Source: Omnitrophica bacterium RIFCSPLOWO2_01_FULL_45_10b (GTDB taxonomy: Bacteria > Omnitrophota > Omnitrophia > Omnitrophales > Danuiimicrobiaceae). Taken from it: a DNA stretch of 20,581 nucleotides. The stretch's first letter is position 1; every line of letters begins with the position of its first letter. Under the pieces are notes generated by a model, which saw only the letters and a list, made by a program, of their open reading frames with translations, did no database searches and had not been told where the DNA came from. Location of the stretch: assembly GCA_001804205.1 (NCBI GenBank), contig MHFM01000029.1, positions 2,706 through 23,286 of the forward strand. The letters are read 5' to 3'. The position numbers and the translations under genes are program-made. This document shows positions 1 through 6,398 of this stretch, in pieces.

Positions 1-681
1 CGGCCTGAAGAAGGGGAGATGATACAAAATTTGATTAATTTGGGCGATCGAATGATCCGGGAAATCATGACTCCTCGAACGGATATGATTGCCTTTGACA
101 TTGAAGAAGGGCGGGAAAAATTAGTAGCATTGATCAGGCAATATCACTTCTCTTATGTCCCCATTTATGAAAAGACGCTCGACAATTTGATCGGCGTTAT
201 TTCGACGCAAGAATTTATGTTAGACAATCAAGAAAGACTTCGCGAATTAATCGCTCCTCCCTATTATGTTCCGGAAACGAAACCGATTGATGAACTGCTG
301 GAGGAATTTAAAGATCGTGGCAGCCGAGTTGCCATTTGCGTCGATGAATACGGCGGGACGGCAGGCCTGGTTACTTCGGAAGATATTCTTGAGGAAATTT
401 TCGGTGAATTTTATGATGAATACGCAAAGGCAGATCCTTTGGTAAAAATGATAGGGGACGGCACATTCTTAGTGCATGGCAAAATCAACCTTAACGAATT
501 AAATGAATCACTCGGTATTTCATTAAGTTCTGAGACCAGCGAAACGTTGAACGGCTGGCTTTATGAGCAATTTGGTAAAATTCCAAAACAACATGAATTG
601 CTCCGGTGGCAGGGAATTGAGTTTCGTATCAAAGAAATGCTTCCCCAGCGCGTTCTAAAGGTTGAAATTAGGAAAAAATAA
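1..681 (+). CDS. CorC/HlyC-family CBS-pair protein (5' partial)
   Basis: The C-terminal 226 residues of a CNNM/CorC-type protein; the frame is open to base 1 and the membrane (DUF21) half lies upstream of the window. An internal ATG at 19 exists, but the preceding codons (RPEEGE) and the following LGDRMIREIMTPRTDM are the typical junction entering the first CBS domain, so the gene continues leftwards. Two CBS motifs span roughly residues 20-140 (the second includes CVDEYGGTAGLVTSEDILEEI). A CorC_HlyC transporter-associated domain fills about 148-226. CBS pairs in this family bind adenosyl ligands and gate a membrane domain implicated in Mg2+/Co2+ homeostasis; the old haemolysin label is historical. 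It ends 2 nt before a paralogous gene, so the two are probably co-transcribed. Family assignment is firm; substrate is unknown. Confidence 0.9.
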   Translation, partial: RPEEGEMIQNLINLGDRMIREIMTPRTDMIAFDIEEGREKLVALIRQYHFSYVPIYEKTLDNLIGVISTQEFMLDNQERLRELIAPPYYVPETKPIDELLEEFKDRGSRVAICVDEYGGTAGLVTSEDILEEIFGEFYDEYAKADPLVKMIGDGTFLVHGKINLNELNESLGISLSSETSETLNGWLYEQFGKIPKQHELLRWQGIEFRIKEMLPQRVLKVEIRKK

Positions 682-683
682 CG

Positions 684-1625
684 ATGACAACAATCTTCAT
701 TACCCTGGTTGCTTTTATTTTTCTCGGATTCTTTGCCGGATCCGAAATGGCTTATCTGTCTTGCAATAAATTGAAGCTTCGCCATTTAGCGGATGAAGGA
801 GATAAACGAGCTCAGATTGTCATGAGGTTTCATCGCGATCCAAAATGGTTTTTGACCGATATTTTGATCGGCACCAATTTGATGCATGTAACGTTTGTGG
901 GCCTAAGTACCTATATCCTTGAAAAACGATTTCATTTTACCAACGAATGGGTTACCGTTATTGTGCTTTCACTTTTGATCATCATTTTTGCCGAAACGAT
1001 TCCAAAAGATTGGTTCCGGCAAAAGGCGGACGATTTCATTTATCGTTTCGCTTTTGTTCTGGGTTTTTGGAGCCGCCTTCTTCGAGGTTTTTCAAAAATA
1101 TTTGTGCTGCTTACTGATTTTCTAATTTCTATTTTTGCCGTCAAAGTGAAACGCAGCCCTTTTGTAACCCGTGAAGAATTCCGTTATGTCATTGAAGAGA
1201 GTACGAAAGGGGGCGTCATTCTGGCCCACGAGAAACAGCTGATCGACACAATTTTAAATTTAAGTTCTGTACGCGTTGAAGAAGTAATGGTTTCCGTCGA
1301 GAAATTTCCGAAAGTTTCTCTTACGGATAAAATTCGCGAAGTAAAAGAGCTGGCAAGGCAGACGAAAACGCACGCGGTTCTGGTCTATGAAGAAATACCT
1401 TCTCTTGTGGTGGGTATTATGTACGTGTTTGACGTCCTTTTTGAGGAAAATGAAGATCAGACGCTCTCGCGCTATTTGAAAGCACCTTTGTTCGTCGGGC
1501 ATGATACAACCGTTGAGAAAGCAATCTTTTCCCTTCAATCCAAGCACGCTTCTTATGCAGCAGTCATTAGCGCTGACCGGGAAGTGATCGGAGTGGTTAG
1601 CCTCGAAAATCTGATCCGCTTTTAA
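684..1625 (+). CDS. CNNM (DUF21) membrane protein with CBS pair
   Basis: A 313-residue paralogue of the preceding gene. The first ~140 residues form a DUF21/CNNM transmembrane domain, with hydrophobic segments near 3-20, 60-80, 88-105 and 115-135. The family motif GFFAGSEMAYLSCNKLKLRHLA is near the start and an AETIPKDWF motif near residue 105. A CBS pair follows (about 175-313, including VEEVMVSVEKFPKVSL and IGVVSLENLIRF). Unlike its neighbour it stops right after the second CBS motif and lacks the CorC_HlyC domain. The ATG is chosen because it sits 2 nt after the upstream stop with an AGGAAAA ribosome site about 11 nt before it. It likely acts in the inner membrane in cation homeostasis, perhaps as a hetero-oligomer with its neighbour (inference). 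Confidence 0.9.
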   Translation: MTTIFITLVAFIFLGFFAGSEMAYLSCNKLKLRHLADEGDKRAQIVMRFHRDPKWFLTDILIGTNLMHVTFVGLSTYILEKRFHFTNEWVTVIVLSLLIIIFAETIPKDWFRQKADDFIYRFAFVLGFWSRLLRGFSKIFVLLTDFLISIFAVKVKRSPFVTREEFRYVIEESTKGGVILAHEKQLIDTILNLSSVRVEEVMVSVEKFPKVSLTDKIREVKELARQTKTHAVLVYEEIPSLVVGIMYVFDVLFEENEDQTLSRYLKAPLFVGHDTTVEKAIFSLQSKHASYAAVISADREVIGVVSLENLIRF

Positions 1626-1638
1626 CTCTTTATATTGA

Positions 1639-1683
1639 ACTCTCCTAGACCGACTTCGGAAGAGTCTCCCCCCTATCTTTTTT
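1639..1683 (+). terminator. possible rho-independent terminator
   Basis: ACTCTCC (1639-1645) can pair with GGAAGAGT (1658-1665) if one A is bulged, and a run of six T lies at 1678-1683. The 12-nt distance between stem and T-run is longer than in canonical terminators, so this is only a weak candidate for ending the CBS-protein operon. Confidence 0.25.
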
Positions 1684-1806
1684 ACCTTAAGATATGCCCA
1701 TTTTAAGCCGATAAAATGAAGCGACTAAAAGCGATTATCGCATAGCTTTTATACATACCTATTACGTTGGTTGATTTACCGGGAATCAGAGGGAGGGGGC
1801 TAGCCC

Positions 1807-3072
1807 GTGCGAGTTTTTGCGATTGCGAATCAAAAAGGTGGCTGCGGAAAGACAACGACAGCGATCAATCTGTCCGCCTGCCTCGCGTTCCTTCAAAAGA
1901 AGGTTCTTCTGATTGATTTAGATCCCCAAGGACACGCGACATGCGGCCTGGGAGTCAAAGCCGAATTTTTGGAACGAACCAGTTATGATTTATTCCAAGG
2001 CATCTTTAACAATATCAATGATTTAATTCTGCCCATCAATGATTTTCTGTCTCTTATTCCAACCCATAATATTTTAAGCCGAGTGGAACAAGAGATTGAC
2101 CAACAAGAGCGCGGTTCTTACGAAGCTTTGTCGAATCGGATGGCCCAGTTGGGAGACTCGTACGATTATGTCCTTATTGATTCACCACCCCATATCGGCT
2201 TTTTGACAGCCAACGCGATCACAGCCGCCCAGGAAGTTATCGTTCCGATCGAACCGTCATTCTTTTCTCTGCACGGCCTTGCAAAAATATTTGAGACCAT
2301 TGATTCAAATCAAAGAAACCAAAATCGCCAACTTCGTCTTCATGCCCTGATGACTCGCTTTGATAAGCGGACACGGCTTGCACGTGAAATTCAGGAAGAA
2401 GTCAAAAAATATTTTCAGCAGCAGATGTTTTTGAATACGATTGACGAAAACATTCGATTAAAGGAAGCAGCTGCAAGCGGAAAAAGCATTGTTGATTTTG
2501 ATCGGGAATCCGTGGGTTTTCGCAATTATATGGGCCTTGCCATTGAAGTGATTGAACGAGGTTTGATTTGTCAAACGATGTCTACGGTCGATCCTCAGGA
2601 CCAAGAAACCCAGATGCCGCCAGAAGTAATAAAATCTGAGCCTCAAAATGTTGCAAGTTTTGAAGGACATACAAAGGAAACAGAAACCATCCCAGGCCAA
2701 CCCCGGTGTTCGTTAAGAGGACAGGGTGAATTCAATCTTGATGAATTGAAGCCCAAAAAAGTGTTGGGAGGTATTTTGTTTTCTTATTTAAATCGGGAAG
2801 CTGGATCTGTTCTGATCGCCGGAGATTTCAGCCGTTGGATTGTAGAGCCACTTCTTTTAGTTGATGAATCGATTGGGCTGTGGCAAAAAGTTATTCATCT
2901 TGAACCCGGAACTTATCATTATAAGTTTTTGGTGAACGATGTTTGGAGAACCGACCCGGCTAATCATTCCACCAAAACCAATCGGTACGGAGGAATTGAT
3001 TCAGTCATTACCGTTGAGGCATCGCCATCGGCGTATGAAAATCGACAAGAGACTAAAACGGGGACTTGCTGA
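1807..3072 (+). CDS. ParA-family ATPase fused to AMPK-type glycogen-binding module (CBM48)
   Basis: A 421-residue fusion. Residues 1-~255 are a ParA/Soj-type ATPase: deviant Walker A KGGCGKTT at 10-17 with the signature lysine K10, LLIDLDPQGHATCGLG (34-49), and Walker B YDYVLIDSPP (119-128). A polar linker (~258-318) leads to an AMPK-beta-like module at ~320-403. Aligned by eye to AMPK beta, the glucan-contact residues appear kept as W344 (GDFSRW), K373 (YHYKF) and W380 (NDVW); the usual Asn is Asp398. ParA ATPases form ATP-dependent dimers on DNA and position plasmids, chromosomes, chemoreceptors or microcompartments. Here the cargo could be an alpha-glucan or glycogen granule (inference). 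The GTG start has a strong GAGGGAGGGGG site just upstream. The gene overlaps the next by 38 nt. Both domain calls are firm; the function of the fusion is not known to me. Confidence 0.9.
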   Translation: MRVFAIANQKGGCGKTTTAINLSACLAFLQKKVLLIDLDPQGHATCGLGVKAEFLERTSYDLFQGIFNNINDLILPINDFLSLIPTHNILSRVEQEIDQQERGSYEALSNRMAQLGDSYDYVLIDSPPHIGFLTANAITAAQEVIVPIEPSFFSLHGLAKIFETIDSNQRNQNRQLRLHALMTRFDKRTRLAREIQEEVKKYFQQQMFLNTIDENIRLKEAAASGKSIVDFDRESVGFRNYMGLAIEVIERGLICQTMSTVDPQDQETQMPPEVIKSEPQNVASFEGHTKETETIPGQPRCSLRGQGEFNLDELKPKKVLGGILFSYLNREAGSVLIAGDFSRWIVEPLLLVDESIGLWQKVIHLEPGTYHYKFLVNDVWRTDPANHSTKTNRYGGIDSVITVEASPSAYENRQETKTGTC

Positions 3073-3919
3073 TTTATCCAGCTTTTTTTCTGGTGAGATA
3101 AACATCACCCTTAAAAAACAGGAACGTACTTTCCTTACGATCGAACCCCCTCTTGATTCTTCCGATGATTTTCTCCCCCCTCGATTGGTTTTTACTTCCT
3201 TTTTATCTGCCTCCGAAGTTTTAGAGCCGGAGGAATTGATTCAATTAGCCGATTTGTTGCGGGCTGCTTTTCCGGAAGTTTGTCTGTTGTCTCTTTCGCC
3301 AAGCCGATCTCGCTATGAGGCATATGCGCAGGTTGCTCCGGTTCCCGCATGGGAAGAGATAACGGGTAATCCTAAAGTATCGCTCCATCCAATTAGGGAT
3401 GGGATTTCTTTTGCTTATGTTTCACGAAGTCAATTTCATGAATTGGTTAAACCGGAAATTATTCTTTCGCATGCTTATCAAACGACAGGATTGCGTACCG
3501 CGCTTATTATTTTTGATTCTGTTTTAGGCCAAAATTTTTCGCCGCTTTCCTTCAATGTTTCCCATGCAAACACCCTTGAACTAATAGATCATTGTGTTTT
3601 TATCGTTCAACCGGATTTGAATCAACTCGGAAAAACTTATGAACTGATTCGCTCTTGCCTTGCGCGAAATCAAGCGCTCCAATGTTCTATTTTTATTGCC
3701 GGTGCTGGCGCCAAATCCCTTTGGGAAGTGGTTTATGAGCGTTTCAATGTGATTACTTCTCAATTCCTTGCTTCCAATTTGGGATTTTTAGGATGGGCCG
3801 AAGGCAATGAAATTCAGCTCAACCCGGAATTGCTTATGGATGAGCGGAAGAATCCCGCACAGCTTCCTTTTAAAGCATCCTTAAGTGAGCTGTTTTGCTT
3901 GCCCATACTCAAAGGGTAA
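3035..3919 (+). CDS. MinD/FlhG-like protein without Walker A (hypothetical)
   Basis: A 294-residue protein from ATG 3035 (MKIDKRLKRGLADLSSF). The frame stays open to 2939, but that extra part merely overlaps the CBM48 coding region, so I place the start at 3035. The strand pattern follows the MinD/FlhG fold: EVCLLSLSPSRSRYEAYAQ where the DxDPxG segment would be, TALIIFDSVLGQNF where Walker B sits, CVFIVQPDLNQLGKTYELI like the post-Walker-B helix, and a C-terminal ERFNVITSQFLASNLGFLGW recalling the rFL..LEFLGYIP region of FlhG proteins. No GKT/GKS P-loop is visible, so it is probably not an active ATPase. It could be a pseudo-ATPase partner of the upstream ParA. The homology is judged by eye and is moderate. 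The stop overlaps the next start as TAATG. Confidence 0.6.
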   Translation: MKIDKRLKRGLADLSSFFSGEINITLKKQERTFLTIEPPLDSSDDFLPPRLVFTSFLSASEVLEPEELIQLADLLRAAFPEVCLLSLSPSRSRYEAYAQVAPVPAWEEITGNPKVSLHPIRDGISFAYVSRSQFHELVKPEIILSHAYQTTGLRTALIIFDSVLGQNFSPLSFNVSHANTLELIDHCVFIVQPDLNQLGKTYELIRSCLARNQALQCSIFIAGAGAKSLWEVVYERFNVITSQFLASNLGFLGWAEGNEIQLNPELLMDERKNPAQLPFKASLSELFCLPILKG

Positions 3920-4506
3920 TGATTTATCATTCCGCTGTTTTCCAAGCCAACCAGGATCGTCTGAAGCACTTTGCCATTGAATTGGCAGAGCAGCTTATCC
4001 CAAAAGGAAAAATTCTTACCTCTCAGGCAAACGATGATTCAATCCATTTTGTCGTACAAACAGGGTCGATCTTAGCTGGGTTCGAGTTTCACGTTAAAGA
4101 ATTAAGCGCAAGCGCCCTTCAAGGTATTTTGAAGGTTCTTGCCGATCTTGAGTTAACGCGAAAAAACGGAGGCCATTTGCAATTAAAAGAGATCAAATTT
4201 TATATACTGGCGCCTTCCTTTTCTCAAGATTTTTTGAATCAGATTCCCACAAGCTGGCAGGGAATACGGCTTGTTGAATGGTCATTCATTCGATCAGATT
4301 CAAGCGAAGGAATGTTCATTCGTGAAATTGAAGCGCCTACGTTTCAAAAGAAAACCACAGAAAAAAATGATAAGACAGAACGAATTGCAAAACGTTTGTC
4401 GGGAGACCCAAAAGAAGAATGGAGCACTCCGGAACTCATTGCCTTTGCGCGGCTTGGCATAGAGCTTCGCAATCAGTCTCTTCGCCACTACTGCTTCAAC
4501 ACCTAG
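3919..4506 (+). CDS. hypothetical protein, 3' end apparently frameshifted
   Basis: I do not recognise a family. The ATG at 3919 shares one base with the upstream stop (TAATG); a TTG at 3895 is possible but less likely. The product (195 residues as read) has an alpha/beta pattern with IHFVVQTGSILAGFEFHVKE and FYILAPSFSQDFLNQI, followed by an acidic/basic linker. The mix of strands and EFHVK weakly recalls PD-(D/E)XK nucleases, but the catalytic set is not convincing. The frame ends at TAG 4504-4506 after an atypical tail (RNQSLRHYCFNT). The -1 frame instead continues from about 4464 with a protein-like stretch (QHLGTKVLAVFDALPYNANL) to TGA 4581-4583, which overlaps the next ATG as ATGA. The true gene therefore probably ran to 4583 and carries an indel or sequence error around 4462-4500. 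Confidence 0.6.
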   Translation: MIYHSAVFQANQDRLKHFAIELAEQLIPKGKILTSQANDDSIHFVVQTGSILAGFEFHVKELSASALQGILKVLADLELTRKNGGHLQLKEIKFYILAPSFSQDFLNQIPTSWQGIRLVEWSFIRSDSSEGMFIREIEAPTFQKKTTEKNDKTERIAKRLSGDPKEEWSTPELIAFARLGIELRNQSLRHYCFNT

Positions 4507-4579
4507 GGACGAAAGTCCTTGCGGTGTTTGACGCACTTCCTTATAATGCCAATTTGCGGGTACTTCACCTTATTCCAAT

Positions 4580-5296
4580 ATGATTGCGCCAATGGACCAC
4601 GACCTTCAAATCCTTCAAGCAGTTCAAGAATGGGATAAAGAAATATACGCTATGCAGGAAACGCTTGAAGAGATTCCTTCCGAACTTACAGAAATCAATC
4701 AAGAAGTTGAACGTGAACGCAGCAAGTTTAATCAATTTCAGGACCAATTTAAAGCGCTTCAATTAAAACAAAAGGCAAAAGAAGGGGAGCTTGCCACCAA
4801 AGAAGAAAATATAAAAAAGTATGAAACTCAGCTGACTCAAGTTAAAACGAACAAAGAGTATACCTCGCTTAAATCTGAAATCACTTCTTTAAAAGCAGAT
4901 AACTCCATCCTTGAAGAAGGCATTATTGATTTGATCGATCAAGTTGAAAGCTCACAGAAAGAGGCCGCAAATCAGAAGAAAAAATTAGAAGCGGCAGAAG
5001 CATTGCTGATACAGAAGAAAAAGGAACTTGAAGAGAAAGCGAAGACAATGCGTGAAAAAATTGACGGGCTTTTGAAAGAGAAAAAAGAAAAGATTAAGAC
5101 GGTCAACCCTGAGATCGCTTCTCTTTATGAGCAAATCGTTACAAAGAAAAGAGGGCTTGCCATGGTCAATGTGGAAGGTGAGGTATGCCCGGCTTGCCAA
5201 ATTCAACTCCGCCCTCAAGTTGTGAATGAAATAAAAATGAAGGAAAAAATTATTATCTGCGATAACTGTTCTCGCATTTTGTACTGCGCCTCTTAA
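4580..5296 (+). CDS. coiled-coil C4-type zinc-ribbon protein (COG1579/CdsZ-like)
   Basis: A 238-residue protein: a long antiparallel coiled coil (about 8-180, rich in K/E/Q) followed by a C-terminal zinc ribbon with C203-x2-C206 and C227-x2-C230. The tail VEGEVCPACQIQLRPQVVNEI...IIICDNCSRILY is the diagnostic zf-RING_7/COG1579 signature. The family is widespread; named members include chlamydial CdsZ, tied to type III secretion, and a helicobacter protein linked to flagella, but the general function is unsettled. ATG 4580 is preferred over ATG 4592 because it overlaps TGA 4581-4583 of the frame-shifted end of the upstream gene. No Shine-Dalgarno sequence precedes it, consistent with translational coupling. 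It is the last gene of the ParA operon. Confidence 0.88.
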   Translation: MIAPMDHDLQILQAVQEWDKEIYAMQETLEEIPSELTEINQEVERERSKFNQFQDQFKALQLKQKAKEGELATKEENIKKYETQLTQVKTNKEYTSLKSEITSLKADNSILEEGIIDLIDQVESSQKEAANQKKKLEAAEALLIQKKKELEEKAKTMREKIDGLLKEKKEKIKTVNPEIASLYEQIVTKKRGLAMVNVEGEVCPACQIQLRPQVVNEIKMKEKIIICDNCSRILYCAS

Positions 5297-5396
5297 TTTT
5301 TGCCCTCATTTCTTAAGTTTTAATCTTCCTAAGGCTTGATCTTCCGGATGTCATTTCCCACAAAATAAGCAAGTTCGCACTCTCTTCACTCTAAGC

Positions 5397-5413
5397 TGGC
5401 CTCCAGAAGGCCA
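5397..5413 (+). terminator. small hairpin after the zinc-ribbon gene
   Basis: TGGCCT (5397-5402) and AGGCCA (5408-5413) form a perfect 6-bp stem around a 5-nt loop. No T-run follows, so intrinsic termination is doubtful. The rest of 5297-5490 holds nothing else I can name. Confidence 0.25.
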
Positions 5414-5491
5414 CTACATCTGGTGTTTATTATTTCAGAACCCCCATTAAGTAGCGTAAAATAAATAATTGAAATTTTTCTATGTCTTTTC

Positions 5492-5521
5492 TTGACAACG
5501 ACTTAAGTCGTCGACTATACT
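5492..5521 (+). promoter_or_regulatory. sigma70-type promoter of the mraZ operon
   Basis: A perfect -35 box TTGACA (5492-5497) and -10 box TATACT (5516-5521) are separated by 18 bp. Transcription would begin near 5528, giving a leader of about 40 nt to the mraZ ATG at 5569. The spacer contains a 14-bp perfect palindrome (5498-5511). Confidence 0.75.
5498..5511. promoter_or_regulatory. 14-bp perfect palindrome in promoter spacer (candidate operator)
   Basis: ACGACTTAAGTCGT is an exact inverted repeat filling most of the space between the -35 and -10 boxes. A dimeric regulator bound here would block RNA polymerase. Its sequence differs from the MraZ boxes downstream, so a second regulator is possible (inference). 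Confidence 0.4.
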
Positions 5522-5533
5522 TCCGATTATATA

Positions 5534-5560
5534 AAGTGGTGGTAAGTGGTAGAAAGTGGT
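5534..5560 (+). promoter_or_regulatory. three MraZ-box repeats upstream of mraZ
   Basis: AAGTGGT occurs at 5534-5540, 5544-5550 and 5554-5560, an exact 10-nt period that puts all copies on one face of the helix. Three or four GTGG-type repeats with about 10-nt spacing ahead of mraZ are the known MraZ operator design in several bacteria. The repeats lie between the predicted transcription start and the mraZ ATG; the last copy, GTGGTGA, may double as ribosome site. Confidence 0.8.
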
Positions 5561-5568
5561 GATTTTAT

Positions 5569-6024
5569 ATGTTCTACGGACAATATGAACATGCGCTGGA
5601 TGCAAAAGATCGCGTCATCATTCCTTCAAAGTTCCGTGAAATCTTTAAAGAGCATTTCACGGAAAAATTCTTCATTACCCGCGGACTTGATCGCTGTCTC
5701 TTTGTTTTCACGGAAGAAGACTGGCGATCACAAGAAAGGCGATTCAGCGAAATACCTTTTACAATCGAAGATTCAAGAAAATTCAATCGGATTTTATTTT
5801 CAGGGGCGAGTGAAGTTTTGTGTGACAAACAGGGAAGGATTTTAGTTCCGGAATATTTGAAAAGTTATGCGGAGATTAAACAAGACGTGGTGATTATCGG
5901 CGTGTCTAACCGAATTGAAATTTGGGCCAAAGAAAAGTGGCAGGGATTTGTCAAAAACAATTTGGATTCTTATGAATCGTTGGCCGAACGATTAATTCAA
6001 CCGAAACCAAAATCAGCTTCTTAA
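5569..6024 (+). CDS. mraZ: transcriptional regulator MraZ
   Basis: A 151-residue MraZ, the usual length (about 140-155). It opens with MFYGQYEHALDAKDRVIIPS and carries the two AbrB-like half-domains typical of the family: DAKDRVIIPSKFR near 11-23 and DKQGRILVPEYLK near 85-97. MraZ forms ring-shaped oligomers and binds direct repeats in front of its own gene to regulate the dcw operon; matching repeats lie right upstream. It is first in a division operon with an STAS gene, rsmH, ftsL and ftsI. ATG 5569 is the only start consistent with the family N-terminus. Confidence 0.96.
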   Translation: MFYGQYEHALDAKDRVIIPSKFREIFKEHFTEKFFITRGLDRCLFVFTEEDWRSQERRFSEIPFTIEDSRKFNRILFSGASEVLCDKQGRILVPEYLKSYAEIKQDVVIIGVSNRIEIWAKEKWQGFVKNNLDSYESLAERLIQPKPKSAS

Positions 6025-6050
6025 GTTAACCTACAAAAGAAGGAGGGCGC

Positions 6051-6398
6051 ATGAGTCATCGATTGAACGGAAATGGACGAGTTGCGGTCAATGTAGTGCG
6101 TTGTGATGGCGATCTCAATGCTTCAAGAATGGTGCAGATGAAATCTCGGTTCAGCCGCTTGATCAATCGAAACCGCCGATTTTTTCTTCTAGATTTAAAA
6201 GAAGCAAATCATGCGGATTTGGCCGGCCTGGGCATCCTCATTGATCGAATCAGAAGAGTCCGTACTTTAAAAGGCGACATTCGCTTGTTTAATTTACGCC
6301 CTGAAGTAGCGGAAATATTGCGTATGATTGGGCTCAACCAGGTGATTGCCACTTATGCGACAGAGGAGGAGGCCCGCAGGAGCTTTCAGGTTGCATAA
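6051..6398 (+). CDS. STAS-domain protein (anti-sigma-factor-antagonist-like)
   Basis: A 115-residue single STAS domain: FFLLDLKEANHADLAGLGIL (44-63) corresponds to the SpoIIAA/RsbV phosphorylation loop, followed by the helix IDRIRRVRTLKGDIRLFNL and a C-terminal helix. In phosphorylatable antagonists the loop reads D-S-S-G; here it is D56-L57-A58-G59, so the serine that partner kinases phosphorylate is replaced by alanine. The domain might bind constitutively or serve as a protein-lipid or partner-binding module (inference). An AGGAGGG site lies 4 nt before the ATG. It sits between mraZ and rsmH, which are usually adjacent, and overlaps the rsmH start by 8 nt, so it is translated with the division genes. 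Partner unknown. Confidence 0.82.
   Translation: MSHRLNGNGRVAVNVVRCDGDLNASRMVQMKSRFSRLINRNRRFFLLDLKEANHADLAGLGILIDRIRRVRTLKGDIRLFNLRPEVAEILRMIGLNQVIATYATEEEARRSFQVA

Noticed and set aside
1725..1751. Inverted repeat TAAAAGC/GCTTTTA in front of the ParA gene, considered as operator, parS-like site or riboswitch
   Set aside because: Only 7 bp with a 12-nt loop, AT-rich, no resemblance to parS or to the c-di-GMP riboswitch core.
4498..4528. Stem-loop with AACACC/GGTGTT outer stem and a GAAA-capped inner stem, considered as terminator, RNA gene or frameshift stimulator
   Set aside because: No T-run follows, the zinc-ribbon gene continues the operon, the -1 frame codes through it, and no X-XXY-YYZ slippery site lies just upstream.
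5546..5845. Open frame starting upstream of mraZ in another frame
   Set aside because: It overlaps mraZ almost fully, shows no protein-like pattern and would start inside the MraZ boxes.
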